Source of the DNA: an uncultured Acidiferrobacteraceae bacterium
GTDB taxonomy: Bacteria; Pseudomonadota; Gammaproteobacteria; Acidiferrobacterales; SZUA-150
DNA: 64,000 nt
Direction of reading: 5' to 3'
NCBI GenBank assembly: GCA_913009895.1
Contig: CAJVXY010000007.1
Coordinates: 1-64,000, forward strand
Shown here: one piece after another, positions 52,803 to 61,202 of the stretch
Numbering within the stretch: the first letter of the stretch is position 1
Layout of the letters: the number at the start of each line of letters is the position of its first letter
Made by a program: the position numbers and the translations under genes
The notes under the pieces: model-generated
What the model was told of the DNA's origin: nothing
The model's input: only the letters and a program-made list of their open reading frames with translations
Databases searched by the model: none

Positions 52803-54581
52803 ATGGCTGTGACATGGTTTAAGTGGATGGTTCGTCAAATCTTCAGGGTACTGTATCGCGTTGAAATCAAGGGAATGGCACATTATCGTGCTGCCGGTGA
52901 TCGTGTACTCATTATAGCGAATCATACTTCCTTCCTTGATGGTCTTTTTATGACCCTGTTTTTGCCTGACCGACTGGGTTTTGTGATTAATACCTATATT
53001 GCCCGGCTCTGGTGGGTGAAGCCTTTTTTGCGGTTCGTGGATATATTTGTACTTGACCATACCCGCCCCATGGCGATACGAACCGTGATCGATTATGTGC
53101 GTAGCGGTAAACGAGCGGTCATTTTTCCAGAAGGCCGAATCACGTTAACCGGTTCATTGATGAAGGTTTACCAGGGCAGTGGTCTGGCCGCCGATCGATG
53201 CCAGGCGGTCATCCTGCCAATTCGAATCGATGGGGCACAATATACGCCGCTCTCGCGACTGGAAGACCAGGTTCGGATTCGCTGGTTCCCCAGGATACGC
53301 ATGACAATTATGCCGCCGCAGTCCCTGCAGTTGCCTGACGATATGAAAGGTCGCGCCAGGCGCGCCCGTGCCACATTATTTTTATCCGATTTAATGTCCG
53401 ATATGGTATTCAGGACATCCCTCACCATCCGGTCCCTCAATGAGGCCATGCTGGTAGCCCGTGAAGTCCATGGCAAGAACCATATTATTCTGGATGATAT
53501 TCATCGTCGCACCCTGGATTACGATACTTTTCTCGGCATAGTCTGGTCCTGGTCAGGAACAGTAAAAGCCCAGAAATTAGCACGTGCCGGGCTACTCACA
53601 GGCAACAGTATCTCAGCTGCTATCATTTTTTATGGATTGCAATGGACAAACACAACACCCGTACTAATCGATATTAATCTGGATGCGAGAAAAATAAAAA
53701 AAATGTTAATCAGTTCGGGGGTGACAACCGTTTACACATCCCTGAGCATAATGAAGACACTCCGTCGCGAACACCTTATCGAACAACTGGCTGATACATT
53801 GAAGGTTATTGATGTTGACCAGGAAATTCAAAAACTGATCCAGGATCCACCGTCAAAATTATCAACCCGACTGAAGGTTTTCAGCGCCCGAATTAAATTG
53901 AACGAAAAAACTCCAAATTCACCTGCGGCAATTTTATATGCCAGGGACGAGGCAGGTGAATTTCATGAACGAATTTACAGCCACGAAAACTTGTTGGTAG
54001 CACGGCAACAATTTGTAACCAGGTTCGATTTTAATTCTACAGATGTCATGTTTTGTGCCTGGCAGCCATATCACATTAATGGATTATTGATGGGCCTGGT
54101 TTTGCCTGTCCTCTCTGGCATTAAATCCTATTGTTACCCGGTGCCGGAACGATATCGTATTGCATCAGAGCTGATTTATGATGCTGGCACCACATTGCTG
54201 GCAGCACCAGAATCCTGTTTTGCCGGTTATGAAAAATATGCCCATGCCTACGATATGTATCACGTGCGTTATGCGTTTTTATTTGACGCGAGTTCAGTTG
54301 AGTTATTAAAAAAAATCTACCGGCGATTCGGCGTCAGGATTTTGCAGGGTCATGCCGATGCATTCAATGGCCTGATAGTTTCAATTAACACACCAATCGA
54401 AAACAAGTGGGGCTCGCTGGGCAAACCACTTCCAGGTATAACCTTGTCCAGTACCGGGCAGGGCAGTAATAATGACTATCTTTTAAGCAGTGACTCTGTG
54501 CCAGTCAATATCAGGGAGGACCCGGGTATTCCTGTTAAAAATATTTCGATAGATGACGATGGTTACCTGGTCCCGCGTTAA
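52803..54581 (+). CDS. Aas-like acyltransferase with degenerate, truncated AMP-binding domain
   Basis: The 592 residues resemble the bifunctional 2-acyl-glycerophosphoethanolamine acyltransferase/acyl-ACP synthetase Aas (about 720 residues). Residues 1-200 are an intact PlsC-type acyltransferase with the catalytic NHTSFLD (His41, Asp46) and FPEGRIT (108-114). Residues about 215-592 align with the AMP-binding domain, including AGLLTGNSISAAIIFYGLQW, but the ATP P-loop (TSG-type) reads LYARDEAGEFHER, the usual GYG-x-TE is QGHADA, and the protein stops at DDDGYLVPR, before the C-terminal subdomain with the catalytic Lys. So acyl transfer is likely, while acyl activation is very unlikely. It acts at the inner membrane. 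The next gene starts 43 bases later. Confidence 0.85.
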   Translation: MAVTWFKWMVRQIFRVLYRVEIKGMAHYRAAGDRVLIIANHTSFLDGLFMTLFLPDRLGFVINTYIARLWWVKPFLRFVDIFVLDHTRPMAIRTVIDYVRSGKRAVIFPEGRITLTGSLMKVYQGSGLAADRCQAVILPIRIDGAQYTPLSRLEDQVRIRWFPRIRMTIMPPQSLQLPDDMKGRARRARATLFLSDLMSDMVFRTSLTIRSLNEAMLVAREVHGKNHIILDDIHRRTLDYDTFLGIVWSWSGTVKAQKLARAGLLTGNSISAAIIFYGLQWTNTTPVLIDINLDARKIKKMLISSGVTTVYTSLSIMKTLRREHLIEQLADTLKVIDVDQEIQKLIQDPPSKLSTRLKVFSARIKLNEKTPNSPAAILYARDEAGEFHERIYSHENLLVARQQFVTRFDFNSTDVMFCAWQPYHINGLLMGLVLPVLSGIKSYCYPVPERYRIASELIYDAGTTLLAAPESCFAGYEKYAHAYDMYHVRYAFLFDASSVELLKKIYRRFGVRILQGHADAFNGLIVSINTPIENKWGSLGKPLPGITLSSTGQGSNNDYLLSSDSVPVNIREDPGIPVKNISIDDDGYLVPR

Positions 54582-54624
54582 GATAATTTTTATTGCAATG
54601 TTAATAGTCGTTTAAAATTAAATC

Positions 54625-55911
54625 ATGAACAGAAGATCGTTTGTCGCGCTACTGGCCGGTGCCGGTGTATTAGCCGGTGCCTATGCCCTGATCCGACCCC
54701 GGGGCGGGTTTATTAACCCCTGTCTGCAGACACCCATGCCAGACGCCCTTGGCCAACATGAAATCGTACAGGCCGCCTGGCAAGGCATCGATATAAAACA
54801 GTTCTGGGATGTCCATGTCCACCTTGTTGGTCTCGGTCACGGCAATACCGGTGCCCGGGTCAACCCGGATATGCAAAGTCCTGATCATCCATTGCAATAT
54901 GTGCAATATCAATTTTATTTGAACGCATCCTGCGCGCAAAACGCAAAAAATATTGATGCCGAGTATGTGCGACAGCTAAGACGATTACACGAAGGCCTCC
55001 TTAAATCTTTTGAAAATTCCTCTGCTAATACGATGGCCAAATTACCTGGTAAACCAGGCGCGGCCAAGTTGATGTTGTTGGCCTTTGACCAGGTATACGA
55101 TGAGGCAGGGTACAAACAGCCTGACGCCAGCGCCTTTTACATACCAAACGAGTATGCTCAATCCGTGACCAGGTCTTACCCAGATCAATTCGAATGGATT
55201 GCATCGGTTCATCCCTATCGCAAAGATGCCCTGGAACAATTACAGTGGTCAGTCAGTCGTGGTGCCCGGGCAATCAAATGGTTGCCCTCGGCCATGGGGA
55301 TTAATCCTGGTTCACCATTGTGTGATGCTTTTTACGAGGCATTGGCCAGGTTCAATTTACCATTATTAGTCCATGCCGGTAGTGAGATAGCTGTGTCCGG
55401 TCCTGGCGGCCAGGATTTAGGTAATCCGCTGCTCCTGAGAAGACCCCTGGAACGAGGTGTGAGAGTCATTGTTGCCCACAGCGCGTCATCCGGTGAAGGT
55501 GTTGATCTTGACCGGGGTAGCAACGGGGAGATGAAAACGAATTTTGAGTTATTTGCCCGGTTGATGGACGACAGTAATTACCAAAAGAATTTATTTGGTG
55601 AAATATCTGCCATCACCCAGGTAAATCGGGTTGGCCTGCCCCTGGAAACTATACTCAAAAAAGAAAGTTGGCGGGGTCGAATTCTTAACGGCAGTGATTA
55701 CCCCTTGCCTGCCATTTTGCCTTTATTTTCTCTCGAATGGTTACAGCTTAAAGACTACATATCTGCCAGCGAAGCCAGTGTCCTGGCAGATATTCGACTT
55801 TATAACCCGTTATTATTTGATTTTGTGTTGAAAAGGACCATACGTTTCCAGGGGCTCAGGCTGGCCACTGAAATCTTTCACACCAGGCGTTTTTTTATTG
55901 CCGCAAGTTGA
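54625..55911 (+). CDS. Amidohydrolase-family protein with twin-arginine signal
   Basis: The 428-residue protein starts NRRSFVALLAGAGVLAG, a twin-arginine type signal or anchor. The body is a TIM-barrel metal hydrolase of the amidohydrolase-2 kind: FWDVHVHLVG near residue 60 (first metal His pair), LPLLVHAGSE near 250, VRVIVAHSAS near 285 and RILNGSDYPLP near 350 with the catalytic Asp. The likely site is the periplasm. The substrate is unknown; related families include decarboxylases and lactonases. It lies close behind the Aas-like gene, so both may belong to one transcript and act on envelope lipids or their head groups, which is inference. Confidence 0.75.
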   Translation: MNRRSFVALLAGAGVLAGAYALIRPRGGFINPCLQTPMPDALGQHEIVQAAWQGIDIKQFWDVHVHLVGLGHGNTGARVNPDMQSPDHPLQYVQYQFYLNASCAQNAKNIDAEYVRQLRRLHEGLLKSFENSSANTMAKLPGKPGAAKLMLLAFDQVYDEAGYKQPDASAFYIPNEYAQSVTRSYPDQFEWIASVHPYRKDALEQLQWSVSRGARAIKWLPSAMGINPGSPLCDAFYEALARFNLPLLVHAGSEIAVSGPGGQDLGNPLLLRRPLERGVRVIVAHSASSGEGVDLDRGSNGEMKTNFELFARLMDDSNYQKNLFGEISAITQVNRVGLPLETILKKESWRGRILNGSDYPLPAILPLFSLEWLQLKDYISASEASVLADIRLYNPLLFDFVLKRTIRFQGLRLATEIFHTRRFFIAAS

Positions 55912-56112
55912 ATAATTGTGAATCGTCATGTCACGCTGCATGGTTATTGGGTTGTAGATCGTCTATTTGCCCACAATAATTCCGATTTAATACTGTTTCC
56001 TGTTGCCAGCAAGGCTATAATCCGGTCAAATTTTTAGACCTGTTTTTAGACTTGGCGCTGGTTATGAGCCCTTGGTTTTTACCGGAATCTTAACCAGTTG
56101 GAGATTTTTTAT

Positions 56113-56379
56113 ATGCCGATTTACGAATACCGTTGTCAAAGTTGTGGCCATGAATTTGAGTCTATGCAAAAAATGAGTGAGCCACGGCTCACCGATTGTC
56201 CTGAGTGTGGCAAGGCCGAACTCAAAAAAATGGTATCGGCAGCTGGCTTCAAACTTAAAGGGACTGGCTGGTATGAGACCGATTTTAAAAATTCTGGCAA
56301 AGCCGGTAAAAAAGAAACCAGCGCCAAACCTGCTGAAAAAAAGGCAGCGCCAAAAAAATCCAGCGGCGATGCCCATTAA
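56113..56379 (+). CDS. FmdB-type zinc ribbon protein
   Basis: The 88-residue protein starts PIYEYRCQSCGHEFE, with Cys pairs CQSCG and CPECG that bind one zinc ion. This is the FmdB/CxxC-ribbon regulatory family. The second half is a Lys/Ala/Pro-rich tail (SAKPAEKKAAPKKSSG). The start is ATG 56113 with GGAG upstream; a frame from 56098 is not needed. In gammaproteobacteria it often precedes a DUF502 gene and aspS, as here. Confidence 0.92.
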   Translation: MPIYEYRCQSCGHEFESMQKMSEPRLTDCPECGKAELKKMVSAAGFKLKGTGWYETDFKNSGKAGKKETSAKPAEKKAAPKKSSGDAH

Positions 56380-56412
56380 TATTTTAACTATTTCGAGTCA
56401 GGGAGCCTGCCC

Positions 56413-57045
56413 ATGCGTCGATATTTGATCGCAGGACTGCTTGTCTGGGTGCCGTTGGGAGTAACCTTTTTCATCATTAAGTACCTGGTGGATTTGCTGG
56501 ATCAGACCCTGTTATTGTTACCCCTTGCCTATCGACCAGAAACCCTCACGGGTTTTCATATCCCTGGTCTGGGCGTAATCCTGACCGTGATCGTGCTGCT
56601 GGTCACAGGCATGGTGGCTGCCAATTTATTTGGCCGCACACTAGTGAATATCTGGGAAAGCCTGCTGGCACGGATTCCCCTGGTGCGATCAATTTATTCC
56701 GGGGTCAAACAAATAATGGCCACCTTGTTTTCAGATTCCAGCAAATCTTTCAAGGAAGTGGTGATGGTCGAGTACCCGCGTCGTGGCGCCTGGACTCTGG
56801 CTTTTGTCACGGGGGCAGGCTGGCAGCCAGCCAAAGCGCTGGTAAATGAAGATTTAGTGAATATTTATGTGCCAACCACGCCGAATCCTACCTCGGGATT
56901 CTTTCTTATGGTGCCCCGTAAGGATATTATGGCGCTCGACTTATCGATTGATGATGGTCTAAAGATGATATTATCTTTGGGGTTGATCGAGCCACCCGTT
57001 GCAATGGGTCAAGTGGTAACAACTGACAATAAGCCAGCCGATTAA
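56413..57045 (+). CDS. DUF502 family membrane protein
   Basis: The 210-residue protein has two N-terminal membrane helices (about 5-28 and 48-72) and a soluble domain with RIPLVRSIYSGVKQIMATLF and VPTTPNPTSGFFLMVPR, the DUF502 signatures. Function is unknown. It lies between the FmdB gene and aspS in the usual order. Confidence 0.92.
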   Translation: MRRYLIAGLLVWVPLGVTFFIIKYLVDLLDQTLLLLPLAYRPETLTGFHIPGLGVILTVIVLLVTGMVAANLFGRTLVNIWESLLARIPLVRSIYSGVKQIMATLFSDSSKSFKEVVMVEYPRRGAWTLAFVTGAGWQPAKALVNEDLVNIYVPTTPNPTSGFFLMVPRKDIMALDLSIDDGLKMILSLGLIEPPVAMGQVVTTDNKPAD

Positions 57046-57077
57046 TATTAGATGGGTTTTCCCTCGCAGATTACTTC

Positions 57078-57235
57078 AAATACTGTCATTCCGGCAAACG
57101 ACTGCAGGGACGCAGGAGGTAGAGCGACGCAGGAAGCCAAAGCCGAAGCCGGAATCCATGTTGGAGCGGAGTGTCGTAATAAAGGTGGATGCAATTTTTT
57201 GAAATGGATACCGGCATACGCCGGTATGACAAACA
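57078..57235. repeat. Dispersed palindromic intergenic repeat, copy B
   Basis: The segment begins with TCATTCCGGC and ends with TACCGGCATACGCCGGTATG, the inverted ends typical of small REP- or MITE-like elements. Inside, GGTAGAGCGACGCAGGAAGC and AAAGCCGAAGCCGG match the end of copy A near 45385-45410. It fills most of the gap between the DUF502 gene and aspS. Confidence 0.65.
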
Positions 57236-57295
57236 AAGTAAGTGTCCTGTCGGATTGTTACCGAGCAATTTAATTTTTAGAGAGTGAATCATAGA

Positions 57296-59086
57296 ATGAC
57301 GGAAATAACCGGCATGCGTAGCCATTTTTGTGGCCAGGTTAACGAAGACCTGGTGGATGAGACGATTACAGTCTGTGGTTGGGTGGATACCCGGCGCGAT
57401 CATGGTGGTGTGATTTTTATTGACATGCGTGACCGTGAAGGTTTGTTGCAGGTTGTTTTTGATCCCGATAGCCCTGAAACATTTAAAATCGCTGAACAGG
57501 TGCGCAATGAATTTGTCCTGCAGGTTGAAGGCAAGGTCAGGCGCCGACCGGAAGGCACGACCAATAGCCAGCTAAAAACCGGCATGGTGGAAGTCCTTGC
57601 CAAAAAAGTAGAGGTGTTAAACCGGTCAGAGCCTATTCCATTCCAGCTTGATGATACCGAGATCAGTGAGTCCGTACGTTTGAATTATCGATTTCTGGAT
57701 TTACGTCGCCAGTTTATGCATAACAATATTCGCCTGCGCCACAAGGTGACACGTTGCATGCGACATTTCCTCGATGATCATGGTTTCATTGATATTGAAA
57801 CACCCATGCTGACGCGCTCAACCCCGGAGGGCGCCCGTGATTACCTGGTGCCAAGCCGGGTTTACGGTGGTCAATTTTTTGCCTTGCCGCAATCACCCCA
57901 GATTTTTAAGCAATTACTCATGATTGCGGGCTTTGAGCGTTATTACCAGATCGCCCGTTGTTTTCGCGATGAAGATTTACGTGCTGACCGGCAACCGGAA
58001 TTTACCCAGCTGGATATCGAACTGGCATTTGTAGATGAAGAAACCATTATGGGTCTCATGGAAAACATGATGCGGACACTCTTTGAGTCGGTCATAGACG
58101 TCAAACTAGTCGATCCTTTTCCGCGCCTGACCTGGCACGATGCCATGTCCCGTTACGGTTCTGACCGGCCTGATTTGCGCAACCCACTGGAATTGGTCGA
58201 GCTTGGCGATGTCATGCAGGACGTGGAATTTAAAGTTTTTGCCGGACCGGCAAAAGACGAAAACGGCCGCGTAGCCGCCTTGCGAGTACCTGGTGGTAAC
58301 GAGCTGTCACGCAAACAGATTGATGAGTATACAAACTATGTAGCGGAATACGGCGCCAGGGGTTTGGCATACATCAAGGTAAATAAAATTGATCAGGGGC
58401 GGGAAGGCCTGCAATCACCGATTCTGAAATTTCTGCCCGATGAAGTCGTGACCACTATTCTTGAACGAACGTTGGCCGCTGACGGTGATTTGATTTTCTT
58501 CGGCGCCGATAAAACCAGCATCGTCAATGATGCCCTGGGTGCGTTACGCGACCAGTTGGGCGCGGACCTGGGCCTGATTGCAGATGGCTGGAAACCCCTG
58601 TGGGTGGTCGATTTCCCCATGTTCGAATATGACGCAACTAACAAACGCTTCAAGGCCCTGCATCATCCTTTTACGGCACCCCAGGAACAAAGCAGTGTTG
58701 ATAAAGAACCGGCCGCGGCCTTGTCCCGTGCCTATGATTTGGTGCTTAATGGTTCAGAATTGGGCGGTGGTTCAATTCGTATTCATCAACCCGACGTACA
58801 GCAAAAAGTATTTGCGGCGTTGGGCATTGAAGATGAGGAAGCCAACGAAAAATTTGGTTTTTTGCTTAAGGCCCTGAAATTTGGCGCACCCCCCCATGGC
58901 GGTATTGCCTTTGGCCTGGATCGCATCGTCGCCATGATGGTGGGCGCGGAATCGATCCGTGATGTAATTGCGTTTCCGAAAACACAAAAAGCATCTTGTT
59001 TGCTCACCAACGCGCCGAGTGTGGTAGATGACAAGCAACTGCGTGAACTCAATATCAAATTGCGCCGCATCCCAACTAACGAATAA
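57296..59086 (+). CDS. aspS: Aspartyl-tRNA synthetase
   Basis: AspRS charges tRNA-Asp. The 596-residue protein is the bacterial type: N-terminal anticodon-binding OB domain ([21 protein letters not shown]), class II motif 2 with [20 protein letters not shown], the GAD insertion domain in the middle and motif 3 ([13 protein letters not shown]). ATG 57296 is chosen; GTG 57284 and ATG 57314 are in frame, and the last would match the E. coli start (RSHFCGQV). Usually yebC follows directly; here 3.4 kb separates them. Confidence 0.95.
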   Translation: MTEITGMRSHFCGQVNEDLVDETITVCGWVDTRRDHGGVIFIDMRDREGLLQVVFDPDSPETFKIAEQVRNEFVLQVEGKVRRRPEGTTNSQLKTGMVEVLAKKVEVLNRSEPIPFQLDDTEISESVRLNYRFLDLRRQFMHNNIRLRHKVTRCMRHFLDDHGFIDIETPMLTRSTPEGARDYLVPSRVYGGQFFALPQSPQIFKQLLMIAGFERYYQIARCFRDEDLRADRQPEFTQLDIELAFVDEETIMGLMENMMRTLFESVIDVKLVDPFPRLTWHDAMSRYGSDRPDLRNPLELVELGDVMQDVEFKVFAGPAKDENGRVAALRVPGGNELSRKQIDEYTNYVAEYGARGLAYIKVNKIDQGREGLQSPILKFLPDEVVTTILERTLAADGDLIFFGADKTSIVNDALGALRDQLGADLGLIADGWKPLWVVDFPMFEYDATNKRFKALHHPFTAPQEQSSVDKEPAAALSRAYDLVLNGSELGGGSIRIHQPDVQQKVFAALGIEDEEANEKFGFLLKALKFGAPPHGGIAFGLDRIVAMMVGAESIRDVIAFPKTQKASCLLTNAPSVVDDKQLRELNIKLRRIPTNE

Positions 59087-59089
59087 GGA

Positions 59090-59261
59090 TCAATGCAGCC
59101 CGTATGCAGCGCACGAGCCCATGGAAGGGCGAGGGTACAATTCCAGGAAAGGAATCGGTAGAGTCGAGTCAGGAACAGAGACCGAGCAATTATCGAACGT
59201 AATCCGGGGCTTATATAAGATCTTTTCCGGATTCCATTTTATTTCATCCAGGCTACGTTTA
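59090..59261. repeat. Dispersed intergenic repeats, copy C and a REP-like palindrome
   Basis: Bases 59112-59160 (ACGAGCCCATGGAAGGGCGA and the GAATTGT-like hairpin) resemble copy A at 45330-45375. Bases 59199-59261 read CGTAATCCGGGGC, then CCGGATTCCATTTTATTTCA and TCCAGGCTACG, which I recognise as the pattern of a repeat common in proteobacterial intergenic DNA (inverted CCGGAT/ATCCGG). Part of it recurs at 60918-60943. No gene is visible between aspS and 59347. Confidence 0.6.
59236..59261. repeat. 26-base direct repeat flanking the propeller lipoprotein gene, copy 1
   Basis: ATTTTATTTCATCCAG followed by GCTACGTTTA matches 60918-60943 with one mismatch (G for T). The two copies lie on either side of the lipoprotein gene. 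Confidence 0.8.
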
Positions 59262-59347
59262 CCGGAGTAATCGCGCCATGATTAAACGTGTGCAGATTTT
59301 AATGTAAACACCTGCCAGACTATTCCCGCAGCCCGGTGCCCCTTGCG

Positions 59348-60802
59348 TTATTGCAATAACCCATCCATGCCTATGGCCGCCAGGCGATTGCGGGCAGTGC
59401 CGCCAATAGTGGTGAAGGCCCCGCCGGCATAGACCGTGCTGCCGTCAATGGCCAGGACCCAAACTGCATTATTGGCATCGGGATTCCAGGCGGTGCTCAA
59501 CACGCCATCCGTTCCTATGGCCGCCAGGCGACTGCGGGCAGTACCGCCAATAGCGTTGAAGAACCCGCCGGCATAGACCGTGCTGCCGTCAATGGCCAGG
59601 GCCGAAACCCTACTATTGGCATTGGGATTCCAGGCGGTGCTTAACACGCCATCGGTACCTATGGCCGCTAACCGATTGCGGACAGTGCCGCCAATAGTGG
59701 TGAAGTCCCCCCCGGCATAGACCGTGCTGCCGTCAATGGCCAGGGCAAAAACCTCATTATTGGCATTGGGATTCCAGGCGGTGCTCAACACGCCATCCGT
59801 TCCTATGGCCGCCAGATTATTGCGGGCAGTGCCGCCAATAGCGGTGAAGGCCCCCCCGGCATAGACCGTGCTGCCGTCAATGGCCAGGGCCGAAACCGTA
59901 CTATTGGCATCGGGATTCCAAACGGTGCTCAACACGCCATCGGTACCTATGGCCGCTAACCGATTGCGGACAGTGCCGCCAATCGTGGTGAATGCCCCGC
60001 CGGCATAGACCGTGCTGCCGTCAATGGCCAGGGCCCAAACCCCATCATTGGCATCGGGATTCCAGGTGGTGCTTAACACGCCATCGGCGCCTATGGCCGC
60101 CAGATTATTGCGGACAGTGCCGCCAATAGTGGTGAAGTCCCCCCCGGCATAGACCGTGCTGCCGTCAATGGCCAGGGCCCAAACCGCATTATTGGCATCG
60201 GGATTCCAGGCGGTGCTTAACACGCCATCCGTGCCGATGGCCGCTAACCGATTGCGGACAGTGCCGCCAATAGCGGTGAAGAGCCCGCTGGCATAGACCG
60301 TGCTGCCGTCAATGGCCAGGGCCCAAACCGCATTATTGGCATTGGGATTCCAGGCGCCCAGGGTGCCATCGGCCTGAATGTGGGCCAGCCGATTGCGGGT
60401 TTGGCCAGCCACGATGGTAAAATTGCCACCGATATACCAGCCGCCATTGCCATCGGCAACGGTGGCACGGATGGCGTCATTGACCTCGGGAAAACCGGTG
60501 GCGGTGATGCCGGTGGTCGCATCCAGGGACGCCCCCCGGCCGGTCACATAATGGACGCTGGTGAAACTGCCGCCAATATATGTGGTGCCAGCGCCGTCCC
60601 GGGCGATAGCATTCACGGTTCCATTGGTGCCAATGCGTAGGGCCGAGGGCAGGACGAGTCCGCCACCGCCACCACCATCACCGCCACTACTGCCACCACC
60701 ACCGCAGGCAGCCAGAATAAAGATGAAAAAGAAGAGAAACCAGGCCTGACAGCGCCGGCGGCCTGGGCTTGTAGCATCGAGACAGGTGCGTATGAACATC
60801 AT
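59348..60802 (-). CDS. Lipoprotein of tandem 48-residue beta-propeller repeats
   Basis: The start is ATG 60802 with AAGGA 7 bases upstream; the frame stays open to 60919 without signal. The 484-residue precursor has a membrane signal ending in lipobox ILAAC (Cys33) and a Gly/Ser linker. Then come two diverged and seven nearly identical units of 48 residues: AIDGSTVYAGGAFTTIGGT, RNRLAAIGTDGVLSTAW, NPDANNAV. The pattern is that of delta-60/propeller repeats. The final unit is cut to 37 residues. The protein is probably on the outer membrane surface. Function unknown. It is inserted between aspS and nadA, on the opposite strand. Confidence 0.85.
   Translation of the reverse strand: MMFIRTCLDATSPGRRRCQAWFLFFFIFILAACGGGGSSGGDGGGGGGLVLPSALRIGTNGTVNAIARDGAGTTYIGGSFTSVHYVTGRGASLDATTGITATGFPEVNDAIRATVADGNGGWYIGGNFTIVAGQTRNRLAHIQADGTLGAWNPNANNAVWALAIDGSTVYASGLFTAIGGTVRNRLAAIGTDGVLSTAWNPDANNAVWALAIDGSTVYAGGDFTTIGGTVRNNLAAIGADGVLSTTWNPDANDGVWALAIDGSTVYAGGAFTTIGGTVRNRLAAIGTDGVLSTVWNPDANSTVSALAIDGSTVYAGGAFTAIGGTARNNLAAIGTDGVLSTAWNPNANNEVFALAIDGSTVYAGGDFTTIGGTVRNRLAAIGTDGVLSTAWNPNANSRVSALAIDGSTVYAGGFFNAIGGTARSRLAAIGTDGVLSTAWNPDANNAVWVLAIDGSTVYAGGAFTTIGGTARNRLAAIGMDGLLQ
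59351..60325. repeat. Seven tandem 144-bp repeats
   Basis: Each unit is 144 bases and encodes one 48-residue propeller blade. The landmark GCATAGACCGTGCTGCCGTC returns every 144 bases, for example at 59427 and 59571. Differences are mainly at a few codons, so the array expanded recently. The unit nearest 59351 is incomplete. Confidence 0.92.
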
Positions 60803-60917
60803 TTCATAATCCTTCGCGGGATAAATGGGGTTAGTCGTATTTGCAAAGACAAAGACTAGGAAATGATTGAGGTTATTGCAATAGAGCGCTGGTGAAATCA
60901 GGTGAATTACACCGCAC

Positions 60918-60943
60918 ATTTTATTTCATCCAGTCTACGTTTA
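60918..60943. repeat. 26-base direct repeat, copy 2
   Basis: The second copy of the 59236-59261 repeat, lying 115 bases upstream of the lipoprotein start codon. Confidence 0.8.
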
Positions 60944-60973
60944 CTGTGATGACCGCATAAAAAAAAGAATATT

Positions 60974-61165
60974 GTGGTTGCCAATGCGTATAAAGTGCTG
61001 CCCCAGCGGCAATACTATTACAAACTTGGCGTGAATTTGAACAAAGAGCATGCTTTTGTCCTTGAAATGACAGTCGAAACAGGGGTAACGTTAAATCTAC
61101 AGGAACATGAAACGGTGCAGTCAATGCAGGGTGAGCAGCCGCTTCCGGCGTCCCTGCCTGACTGA
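60974..61165 (+). CDS. Possible small gene or gene remnant
   Basis: A 63-residue frame opens at GTG 60974, with in-frame sequence back to 60953. Its residues (VANAYKVLPQRQYYYKLGVN, EHAFVLEMTVETGVTLNLQE) look protein-like. There is no ribosome site, and it lies beside a direct repeat, so it may be a remnant of a displaced gene. Between 60803 and 61202 this and the repeat are all I see. Confidence 0.25.
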   Translation: MVANAYKVLPQRQYYYKLGVNLNKEHAFVLEMTVETGVTLNLQEHETVQSMQGEQPLPASLPD

Positions 61166-61202
61166 GAGCGAGATTACTAAATTAGGGGTTATATAGACCG
61201 AG

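Noticed and set aside
59351..60325. CRISPR array suggested by regular 144-bp periodicity
   Set aside because: The repeats have no unique spacers and are translated throughout as propeller blades of one lipoprotein.
60921..61124. 67-codon minus-strand frame ending WMK upstream of the propeller gene
   Set aside because: It overlaps the direct repeat, lacks a ribosome site and conflicts with the more protein-like plus-strand frame.
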